Positions 1 through 5,945 of a stretch of DNA of 6,596 bases are shown piece after piece. Positions within the stretch are counted from its first letter, which is position 1; every line of letters begins with the position of its first letter. The notes under the pieces are model-generated. The model did no database searches. It was given only the letters and a program-made list of their open reading frames with translations, and had not been told where the DNA came from. A program made the position numbers and the translations under genes. The stretch spans positions 1 through 6,596 of the forward strand of contig JACPVK010000285.1 in assembly GCA_016191795.1 (NCBI GenBank), in the 5' to 3' direction. The stretch comes from Gammaproteobacteria bacterium. Lineage in GTDB: Bacteria > Pseudomonadota > Gammaproteobacteria > SZUA-229.

Positions 1-8
1 ATGATTAA

Positions 9-37
9 GGTGGATGCGCTGCGCTTATCCACCCTAC
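9..37 (-). repeat. REP-like palindromic repeat just downstream of ccoI
   Basis: On the minus strand the stretch reads GTAG, then arm GGTGGAT, a GC-rich centre, and arm ATCCACC. The 7-bp arms at 9-15 and 27-33 are perfectly complementary. The centre has two mismatches and then two further pairs (GC/GC) around a three-base loop. The GTAGGGTGGAT...ATCCACC layout resembles short palindromic repeats that I recall being scattered between genes in many beta- and gammaproteobacteria; that resemblance is from memory, not a search. It starts 24 nt after the ccoI stop, so it could form the 3' end of the mRNA or protect it from exonucleases. It lacks the T-run of an intrinsic terminator (TTAATCAT follows). 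Only one copy is visible in this window. Confidence 0.55.
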
Positions 38-61
38 GTTTATTCGCTTCTGCATTTTACA

Positions 62-2512
62 TCATCGGGCTTTGATAAAGGTGCGTATTCTGGCGGCATT
101 GGCAATGACGGCAATGGAGCTGACGGGCATGGATATGGCGGCTACCAGCGGTGTTACCCATGCCATCATGGCCAGTGGCACCATAATCACATTATAAATA
201 ATAGACATAATGATGTTCTGGCGTATGGTTTTGAGTGTGCGCCGGGACAGTTGCATGGCCAGGCGAATTTTGTCCAGCTCGTTACTCAGTAAAATGATGT
301 CTGCGCATTCCATAGAGGCATCGGTGCCGGAACCAATGGCAATGCCCACATCGGCACGAATCAGGGCAGGCGCATCATTTATGCCGTCACCAATCATGGC
401 AACGCGTTCGCCAGATTGTTGTAGCTGTTTTATCACTTCATCTTTTTGTTGTGGCAGTACTTCGGCGATGACAGTCATGCCACCGAGTTCTTCTGCAATC
501 GCTTGTGCAACGGCTTTTCTGTCGCCGCTGAGCAGGGTTAGGCGGATGCCTTTTTCACGTAAATTCTGTATCAGGGATTTGGCATCCGGACGCAGGGTAT
601 CGGCTACGGCAAAAAAACCGACATGTTGTCCGTCTACGGCGGCCTGTATGCAGCTGATACCCTGATGTTCCAGTTCGGATGCCCGGGTGTTGAGATGATT
701 ATTTAAACGAATGTTGTTTTGGTGCAGCCAGTTAGCTGTTCCAAGATACAGGGTCCTGTCATCAATATTGGCACTGATGCCCATGCCTGGCTGATTGCGA
801 AAGTTTTTTACTCGATTCGATTGTAATTGAATGCCCTGCTCGACAGCCGACTGTACAATTGAGCGGGCTATATTGTGCTCTGATAATTGTTCGGCCTGTG
901 CTGCCAGATTCAACAACACCTGCTCGGAAAAATTATCTGTCACTATCTGGCGTAATTTGATTTTACCCTGTGTCAGGGTGCCGGTTTTATCGAACACAAA
1001 ATGATTGATGTCGGACAGGTGTTCCAGTACTGCTCCATTTTTTACCAGTATGCCGTAGCTTGCACCCAGACCAGATGCAACCGTTATCGACATGGGTGTG
1101 GACATACCAAATGCGCAGGGGCAGGTAATAATCATCACCGAGGTGGCAGCAAGAATCGCTTTATCAAAATTTTCTGCATGCCACAAAAAGAATGTTATGG
1201 TGGCTAATAAAAGTGTGACGGCGACAAACCACGGTACTATTTTATCGGCGATGCATTGTATCGGAGCCTTTGATGCCTGTGCTTCTTCCACCAGGCTGAT
1301 GATTCTGCCAAGCGTGGTATTGGCCAGTGTGCCGGTTACCTGCACCTGAATGGCGCTTTCCAGATTAATGGTGCCTGCCAGTACCAGGTGACCGGTTTGC
1401 TTGGGCACCGGCATCGATTCACCGCTAATCATGGCTTCATCAAACGCACTTTCACCCTCTGTTATCACACCATCAACCGGTGCCTTGTCGCCACCACGTA
1501 TTAAAACTGTTTCACCCTCTTTTATTGAGCGCACGGGTACAGTTTTTTGTTCGTTATGGCGAATAACAGTGGCGACGCGTGGTTGCAAATCCAGCAACCG
1601 TTGTGTGGCGGCGAGTGCATGACGTTTTGATTTGGCTTCGAGAAAACGGCCAACCAGAATAATAAAAATAAAATTCACCACGGTATCAAAATACACATCT
1701 CCGCTGGTGGTGCCGGTTACCGTAATCCAGGTTGAATAGATATAGGTAATGCTGGCACCAATGGCAATCGGCAAATCCATGGTGAGATGTTTATTGACCA
1801 GGCCGGTGACCGCACCTCTGAAAAACGGCCAGCCAGAATAGGCCAGTGTAGGTGTCGCCAGCGCAAAACCAATCCAGTGAAACAGATTGCGAAATTCATC
1901 CTGATTGGCGCCGGCAAAGAGTGCAATCGCAATCCACATCATGTTCATCATGGCAAAACCGGCGAATGCCATGCGTAATAGCATGCTGCGATTTTGTTTA
2001 TTGATGAGGCCTTCTGCCGATTCCGGATCAAACGGCACGGCGGCGTAACCAATATCACCCATGCGTTTAAGAATTTGCGAGAGTTTTATCTGGCTGTTAT
2101 CCCAGCGTACGTGTGTGCGACGATTGGCAAGATTCACTTTTACATCAATGATGCCTGGCAATGTTTGTAAACTGCGTTCGATTAACCAGATGCAGGCAGC
2201 ACAATGAATGCCTTCCACCAGTAAATTAATATGACGAATTTGTCCCAGGTCACCCACGAATTCACTTTGCACCTCATCTATGTCATACAGTGCAATGTCT
2301 TTGGGTAAAGGTGGCGGCGGAGCGAGTAACTGGCCTTCCGGTGTGCGTTGATAAAATCCTTGCAGGCCCGAGTCGTAAATAATCTTGCAGACGGACTGGC
2401 AGCCCAGGCAACAGAATTGTCTATCTTTGCCTTCAATGGTTGTATGAAAGAAATTGTCGGCAGCAACCGGTAGTCCGCAATGGAAACAACCGGTGTGCTC
2501 AGCGTGTGACAT
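62..2512 (-). CDS. ccoI: CcoI/FixI-type copper-exporting P1B ATPase for cbb3 oxidase assembly
   Basis: This 816-residue protein is a P-type ATPase of the CopA2/FixI group, which moves Cu(I) out of the cytoplasm to supply CuB of the cbb3 oxidase. The N-terminus has a cysteine-rich metal-binding region (CFHC, C9/C12; C34, C35, C38, C42) typical of CcoI, then a heavy-metal-associated domain with CAAC (C104/C107). Membrane segments lie near residues 178-200, 209-226, 245-265, 276-293, 425-443, 452-470, 765-785 and 787-803. Catalytic motifs are SGES (363-366, actuator), CPC (464-466, ion site), DKTGTLT with phosphorylated D508, LLSGD (660-664) and GDGIND (708-713); MPVSS at 795-799 supplies the last-helix metal ligands. 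The nucleotide-binding motif is SEHN (544-547) rather than the usual SEHP. The ATG is fixed by the CFHC motif close behind it and lies 23 nt after ccoH, with no visible Shine-Dalgarno sequence. Confidence 0.97.
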   Translation of the reverse strand: MSHAEHTGCFHCGLPVAADNFFHTTIEGKDRQFCCLGCQSVCKIIYDSGLQGFYQRTPEGQLLAPPPPLPKDIALYDIDEVQSEFVGDLGQIRHINLLVEGIHCAACIWLIERSLQTLPGIIDVKVNLANRRTHVRWDNSQIKLSQILKRMGDIGYAAVPFDPESAEGLINKQNRSMLLRMAFAGFAMMNMMWIAIALFAGANQDEFRNLFHWIGFALATPTLAYSGWPFFRGAVTGLVNKHLTMDLPIAIGASITYIYSTWITVTGTTSGDVYFDTVVNFIFIILVGRFLEAKSKRHALAATQRLLDLQPRVATVIRHNEQKTVPVRSIKEGETVLIRGGDKAPVDGVITEGESAFDEAMISGESMPVPKQTGHLVLAGTINLESAIQVQVTGTLANTTLGRIISLVEEAQASKAPIQCIADKIVPWFVAVTLLLATITFFLWHAENFDKAILAATSVMIITCPCAFGMSTPMSITVASGLGASYGILVKNGAVLEHLSDINHFVFDKTGTLTQGKIKLRQIVTDNFSEQVLLNLAAQAEQLSEHNIARSIVQSAVEQGIQLQSNRVKNFRNQPGMGISANIDDRTLYLGTANWLHQNNIRLNNHLNTRASELEHQGISCIQAAVDGQHVGFFAVADTLRPDAKSLIQNLREKGIRLTLLSGDRKAVAQAIAEELGGMTVIAEVLPQQKDEVIKQLQQSGERVAMIGDGINDAPALIRADVGIAIGSGTDASMECADIILLSNELDKIRLAMQLSRRTLKTIRQNIIMSIIYNVIMVPLAMMAWVTPLVAAISMPVSSIAVIANAARIRTFIKAR

Positions 2513-2535
2513 AAAAGCGGGGGAGCTTGCGAATA

Positions 2536-3066
2536 TTATTCAGTGACGACATTGACTCGACGTGTGAAGTCATAAACATCATCGCCACGTTTCAATGCAA
2601 CCGTGATTTCCCATCGACCTTTAAGTGGAAAATTAATATCACCACTGTAAACGCCAGGTACGATTTCGCTCATTTCTACCTTAAAGTCGGCGTTCACATC
2701 GGATGGCCGATAAATGCTGGCCGTCACCTGGCCATTACTCACCGGAACACCTTGCTTGTCGACAACAGTAAAACGATATTTTTCGTTATTGTTCATCACC
2801 GGACTGGTAGGGAAATCAGCGCTGATGGACCATGCCAGCGCATGACGGGCGGCAATTTTTGTCGTGACGGTTTTTTCATAGTTGCGACCACGTTCATAAT
2901 AATCTTCGCTGACCAGGCCAGGGTTGGTGGTGATAGCCAGGCTGATCATGACGATGTTAACCAGTAATACCACGGCCACCAGGGTAACCCAGCCTATGAC
3001 CCAGGGATTACGCCAGGCGCGCGGGTTGTCCTGGGAAATTTTGTTAGTCATGGTCATTGCGCTCAT
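2536..3066 (-). CDS. ccoH: CcoH/FixH, single-helix cbb3 oxidase assembly protein
   Basis: This 176-residue protein has a short cytoplasmic N-terminus, one membrane helix (about residues 23-46) and a periplasmic beta-rich domain to the C-terminus. Just after the helix is the conserved FixH signature NPGLVSEDYYERGRNYEKT (48-66). In the family, FixH/CcoH is needed for assembly of the cbb3 oxidase and acts alongside CcoG and CcoI; its exact step is less clear. The first ATG is chosen because AAGAGAGAG lies directly upstream. In-frame ATGs at codons 4 and 6 are possible but have no ribosome site of their own. The start lies inside ccoG (23-nt overlap), which suggests translational coupling. Length is ordinary for the family and nothing looks broken. 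Confidence 0.93.
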   Translation of the reverse strand: MSAMTMTNKISQDNPRAWRNPWVIGWVTLVAVVLLVNIVMISLAITTNPGLVSEDYYERGRNYEKTVTTKIAARHALAWSISADFPTSPVMNNNEKYRFTVVDKQGVPVSNGQVTASIYRPSDVNADFKVEMSEIVPGVYSGDINFPLKGRWEITVALKRGDDVYDFTRRVNVVTE

Positions 3067-4522
3067 GTTGCTCTCTCTTTACTGGTTGGGGGCCGTAAAA
3101 CATACTTTCGTATTCGATGCTATCTTCGAATTCTTCAAACGAATGAATGCGGAAGGTGATTTCGCTTCTGTCGCTTTCAAGATTCTCTTTTGGAATGCGC
3201 AGAAAAACGGTAAAACTGCTGAGCTTATTGGCAGGTAATCTGGTTTTTTCCTTGATACCTTGTGTTATCAAACCTTCCGGACCGGCAGCATTAATACTGA
3301 TGCTCATATCCTTATCCGTTTTGTTGAGTATCTTTAAAACATATTTATTTTGAATGGTGCCATCGCTCTGCTGTACAAATAGCGGTTGACGTTCATGCAA
3401 TACTTTTAGATCAAATGTTCCCAGATTGGTTAATCCATAGAACAGGCCGACAATGGCCAGGGCCATAATGCCAAAATAAACCAGCACACGCGGGCGTTTG
3501 TGTAAGGGAATCTGTGGCACGCCGGTGAGTTCATCGAGTGATGAGTAACGAATCAGTCCTCGCGGGCGATTGATTTTATCCATCACTGAATCGCAGGCAT
3601 CCAGACACAGTGCGCAGGTAATGCAACCTTCCTGCTGGCCGTGGCGAATATCAATACCGGTAGGGCATACCGCCACGCACTGGTTGCAATCGATGCAATC
3701 ACCATTGCCTTCAATCGGCTGGCCTTTTTTTAATTTGCCGCGGGGTTCGCCACGCAGTTTGTCGTAAGTTGGTAAAATGGTTTCCGAGTCATACATCACG
3801 CCCTGAATACGCGCATAGGGGCATAACCAGAAACAGGTTTGTTCCCGCATAAAACCGGCAAGCACATAAGTACCAATGGTAAATGTGATGATGGTAATGA
3901 CAACCATCATGGGTGCGTTGAATGTGAATAAATCGATCCACAATTGATAAGCATCGGTAAACCAGGCTGTGAACGACAGGCCAGTGAAGACGCCTATGAG
4001 TATCCACAGTGAATGTTTTATAGCTTTAATGCGAACCTTGCGCGCGCTGAGGGGTTCTTCATCCAGTTTGCGGCGTTGCGTGGGCAGGCCTTCAAGTTTT
4101 TCTTCAATGAGTGTGAAGATGTCGGTCCACACGGTTTGAAAACAGAAATAACCACAAAACACGCGTCCCGCTATGGATGTAACGGCCGCCAGTAAAATAG
4201 CGAAAAATAATAACACCATCGCCAGCATCCACACATCTTGCGGCATGATGGTGATATCGAATATATAAAATTGACGATTCGGAATATTGAATAGAACAGC
4301 CTGGCGGTCACCCCAGCGTAAATAAGGGCCAAAAAAATAAATTAACCAGATAGATGCGGTATACCATTTGATGGTGCGGTACTTACCGGGCATGCGTTTG
4401 CTGTGTATAACCTGGTCGCCGGTATTAACATGCCAGTAACCGGCTTCTTCATACAACTCGTCAACCTGTTTTTGATTGACTTCAGCCTGGTTAGTAACAG
4501 TTGTAATCCTGATATTTTCCAC
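3044..4522 (-). CDS. ccoG: CcoG/FixG (RdxA) membrane ferredoxin-like copper reductase
   Basis: This 492-residue inner-membrane protein has two cytoplasmic [4Fe-4S] motifs: C276xxC279xxC282xxxC286P and C300xxC303xxC306xxxC310. Further conserved cysteine pairs are FCGYFC (C123/C127) and CFWLCP (C230/C234). Membrane segments are visible near 55-68, 97-118, 170-188, 205-224 and 347-366, followed by the periplasmic FixG C-terminal Ig-like domain (about 380-475). The characterised homologue reduces Cu(II) to Cu(I) so that it can be delivered to the oxidase; that role is taken from the family. The start is GTG: a TGA lies in frame immediately before it, and GGAG is 6 nt upstream at the right spacing. 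An ATG two codons earlier (4524-4526) is out of frame. ccoG heads the assembly block, lies downstream of a terminator and overlaps ccoH. Confidence 0.95.
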   Translation of the reverse strand: MENIRITTVTNQAEVNQKQVDELYEEAGYWHVNTGDQVIHSKRMPGKYRTIKWYTASIWLIYFFGPYLRWGDRQAVLFNIPNRQFYIFDITIMPQDVWMLAMVLLFFAILLAAVTSIAGRVFCGYFCFQTVWTDIFTLIEEKLEGLPTQRRKLDEEPLSARKVRIKAIKHSLWILIGVFTGLSFTAWFTDAYQLWIDLFTFNAPMMVVITIITFTIGTYVLAGFMREQTCFWLCPYARIQGVMYDSETILPTYDKLRGEPRGKLKKGQPIEGNGDCIDCNQCVAVCPTGIDIRHGQQEGCITCALCLDACDSVMDKINRPRGLIRYSSLDELTGVPQIPLHKRPRVLVYFGIMALAIVGLFYGLTNLGTFDLKVLHERQPLFVQQSDGTIQNKYVLKILNKTDKDMSISINAAGPEGLITQGIKEKTRLPANKLSSFTVFLRIPKENLESDRSEITFRIHSFEEFEDSIEYESMFYGPQPVKREQHERNDHD

Positions 4523-4528
4523 TCATGT

Positions 4529-4532
4529 CTCC
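4529..4532 (-). promoter_or_regulatory. Ribosome binding site that fixes the GTG start of ccoG
   Basis: GGAG is followed by six nucleotides and then GTG at 4520-4522. The same GGAG is only 2 nt from an out-of-frame ATG (4524-4526), which would encode just 11 codons. Spacing and the in-frame TGA directly before GTG both favour GTG as the real start. Confidence 0.75.
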
Positions 4533-4552
4533 GCGTTAAACCATGGGTATGA

Positions 4553-4617
4553 TTTATACAAATTCCAGATACTGCTGATTGTATTTTGATCCAGAAAATA
4601 CGCAGTGATTTTATCAC
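4553..4617 (-). promoter_or_regulatory. Possible promoter/operator region ahead of ccoG (weak)
   Basis: The stretch between the terminator and ccoG is AT-rich and has no gene. On the minus strand it holds a perfect 5-bp palindrome, GTGAT-AAA-ATCAC (4605-4617), and further down a TATAAA (4553-4558) that could be a -10 element about 30 nt ahead of the ccoG start codon. No good -35 is present at 17 nt. The palindrome looks like an FNR/CRP-family site, but its central spacer is 3 rather than the 4 nt of FNR sites. A promoter is expected here only because a strong terminator precedes ccoG; the specific elements are guesses. Confidence 0.22.
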
Positions 4618-4641
4618 ACACTGATAGACCAGATAGTAACC

Positions 4642-4667
4642 AATAAAAAGGGGGCTTTCGCCCCCTT
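4642..4667 (-). terminator. Rho-independent terminator between the 37-codon gene and ccoG
   Basis: On the minus strand AAGGGGGC and GCCCCCTT (4660-4667 and 4648-4655) form an 8-bp stem closed by a GAAA tetraloop, with TTTATT directly after, so that five Ts in a row follow the last C of the stem. The hairpin starts 11 nt after the stop codon of the small gene. The orientation fits the end of the ccoNOQP-small-gene transcript. In the plus direction the hairpin is followed only by GTTT, and no plus-strand gene needs it. It may let some transcription through to ccoG. Confidence 0.88.
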
Positions 4668-4677
4668 GTTTAAAAAG

Positions 4678-4791
4678 TTAATTCTCGGAGTGCGTTGTGT
4701 TGATCAGCCTGATTACACGTATAACCAATACAACCAGAATGGCCAGAGCACCAACAACTGACAGAATTGAACTTATTAAAACTGCATCCAT
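4678..4791 (-). CDS. Unrecognised 37-residue single-helix membrane peptide within the cco cluster
   Basis: An ATG-to-TAA frame encodes 37 residues, beginning MDAVLISSIL and ending RLINTTHSEN. Residues 4-24 are an unbroken hydrophobic helix (Val, Leu, Ile, Ala, Gly), followed by Arg25 and Arg28 and a short polar tail; by the positive-inside rule the C-terminus would be cytoplasmic. GGGGAGAG lies just upstream, with GGAG 6 nt from the ATG. The gene begins 63 nt after ccoP and ends 11 nt before the terminator, so it looks like the last gene of the structural operon. I do not recognise the family. Small one-helix subunits are known in terminal oxidases (CcoM of the Pseudomonas stutzeri cbb3 enzyme, CydX of bd oxidase), so an accessory oxidase subunit or assembly factor is a reasonable guess from size, topology and location only. 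There are no cysteines or histidine clusters to suggest metal binding. Confidence 0.72.
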   Translation of the reverse strand: MDAVLISSILSVVGALAILVVLVIRVIRLINTTHSEN

Positions 4792-4795
4792 AACA

Positions 4796-4849
4796 CTCTC
4801 CCCGGATAAGTAAAAAATAATAAAAAATTTGAAGTCTCCGGGGGGAGAG
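4796..4849 (-). promoter_or_regulatory. Inverted repeat that can hide the ribosome site of the 37-codon gene
   Basis: In the mRNA (minus strand) CUCUCCCCCCGG (4849-4838) is complementary to CCGGGGAGAG (4805-4796): eight continuous pairs, or ten with a 2-nt bulge. The second arm contains the Shine-Dalgarno GGGGAGAG of the small gene. The 32-nt loop is very AU-rich, with two U6 runs. The first arm can instead fold locally as UCUCC-CCCC-GGAGA (4848-4835), which would free the ribosome site. Both pairings are read directly from the sequence; any switching role is inference. The element starts 6 nt after the ccoP stop codon. Confidence 0.5.
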
Positions 4850-4854
4850 TTGCT

Positions 4855-5742
4855 TTATGGTGTGGAGCTGGTTGCACCTTCAGTGGCATCTGCCACTTGT
4901 AAACCGCCACCTAACTTGTGTACATACACGGCCAGTTTTTTGATTTCGGTGTCGCTTAATTTGCCGCCACCGAATACTGGCATTACTGCATTACGGCTTT
5001 GCGCATCGCTGGCATCGTTAACACCGTGGGCAATGGTGTATTTAACGCTGGCCAGCTGATCAGCCGATGCAAAGCGCCAGATACCGTCAGTGAGATTGGC
5101 TGAACCCATCATGGCCATGCCTTTGGCATCGGCACCATGGCAACCAATACAGCCTTTTTCCGCATACAGGGGTTCACTGGCGATATTACCGGCGATGATG
5201 GCATTGGCCAGTGTATCGATTTCTCCTGTACTCAACATCGCGGCATGTGCTGTCATCATGCCCTGACGTCCAGCGGCGATGGTGGTTTCAATATCGGTGA
5301 TAGTGCCGCCATACAACCAGTCATCATCAGCCAGTACCGGGAAGTTAACGTTACCCTGGCCACCACTGCCATGACAGGCTGCGCAGTTGTCGCCAAATAA
5401 TACTTTGGCGGAACGCACAACATAGTTTGAGAGTTCTTCGTCGGCCAGAATGTCGGCTGAACTCAGGGTTTTTATTTTGTCTTCAAACGGTGCGCGAATT
5501 TCTTCGATTGCGCCCATGTCCTGTTTGTATTCCTCAATGGAAGTCCAGCCCATGACACCCTTGAAGTGGGTATTGATCAGCGGCCAGCTGGGATACATCA
5601 GGGTGTATAACACCACAAATATCCAGCTGGCATGAAAGCCAATGCGCCACCAGGTGGGTGGTTCATTTAATAATTCGCGTAGATTGTCGTCCCACACGTG
5701 GCCAGAGTTCTTTTCACCTGGAAATGGATTGTGTTCACTCAT
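4855..5742 (-). CDS. ccoP: CcoP, di-haem cytochrome c subunit of cbb3 oxidase
   Basis: This 295-residue protein is the electron-entry subunit. It has a cytoplasmic N-terminal segment with the family pattern HVWDDNLREL (15-24), one membrane helix (about 33-52), a linker, and two periplasmic cytochrome c domains. The haem motifs are CAACH (120-124) and CIGCH (198-202). Likely axial methionines are M162/M163 in GRQGMMTAH and M254 in AVMPVF; in the first, MT replaces the common MP. It receives electrons from soluble or membrane cytochromes c and passes them through CcoO to CcoN. Only one membrane helix is seen, so this is the one-helix form of CcoP. The ATG overlaps the ccoQ stop (TAATG), with GGAG 8 nt upstream at 5751-5754. 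Length is normal. Confidence 0.96.
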   Translation of the reverse strand: MSEHNPFPGEKNSGHVWDDNLRELLNEPPTWWRIGFHASWIFVVLYTLMYPSWPLINTHFKGVMGWTSIEEYKQDMGAIEEIRAPFEDKIKTLSSADILADEELSNYVVRSAKVLFGDNCAACHGSGGQGNVNFPVLADDDWLYGGTITDIETTIAAGRQGMMTAHAAMLSTGEIDTLANAIIAGNIASEPLYAEKGCIGCHGADAKGMAMMGSANLTDGIWRFASADQLASVKYTIAHGVNDASDAQSRNAVMPVFGGGKLSDTEIKKLAVYVHKLGGGLQVADATEGATSSTP

Positions 5743-5930
5743 TATTTGGTCTCCGCATCATTGTCATCATCCAGTGGAATATGACGTTGCGATTCGAGTT
5801 TCTCTTTGTTTTTGGGATGGAACACCCACACATAAGCCCAGATCATCAGACAAAAAATGGTGACTGTGACTGTCAAACCTACCCAGTCATTCAATGTCAT
5901 GGCAGCCCAGTCTGTGTGAAAGTATTCCAT
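5742..5930 (-). CDS. ccoQ: CcoQ, small single-helix subunit of cbb3 oxidase
   Basis: This 62-residue protein has one membrane helix (about 15-37) and a polar cytoplasmic tail with the conserved CcoQ pattern FHPKNKEKLES (37-47) and IPLDDD (51-56). In studied species CcoQ stabilises the complex, especially the interaction with CcoP, and is not catalytic. AGGA is 6 nt before the ATG (5937-5940). The gene sits 15 nt after ccoO, and its TAA shares an A with the ATG of ccoP, so translation of the two is probably coupled. Confidence 0.93.
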   Translation of the reverse strand: MEYFHTDWAAMTLNDWVGLTVTVTIFCLMIWAYVWVFHPKNKEKLESQRHIPLDDDNDAETK

Positions 5931-5945
5931 ATCAGTTCCTGTGTT

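Noticed and set aside
5..55. 16-codon minus-strand frame (MQKRINVGWISAAHPP) after ccoI
   Set aside because: It is a read-through of the palindromic repeat and lacks any CcoS feature or ribosome site.
210..665. Open plus-strand frame of 151 codons opposite ccoI
   Set aside because: It is antisense to the ATPase catalytic region with its GDGIND and LLSGD motifs; its Ser/Arg-rich composition is typical of a shadow frame.
2527..2967. Open plus-strand frame of 146 codons opposite ccoH
   Set aside because: It is the shadow of ccoH, which has a clear FixH signature; there is no independent evidence for the antisense frame.
4586..4599. Possible FNR box TTGAT-N4-AAAAT
   Set aside because: Only one half-site matches; the other matches two of five positions, so it cannot be called.
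4342..4617. Minus-strand frame of 91 codons crossing the ccoG start
   Set aside because: It overlaps the conserved CcoG N-terminus in another frame, starts without a ribosome site and resembles nothing known.
4812..4830. U-runs after the small UCUCC/GGAGA hairpin as an intrinsic terminator after ccoP
   Set aside because: The stem is only 5 bp and the first U-run begins 7 nt away, unlike a working terminator; the strong one lies further on at 4642-4667.
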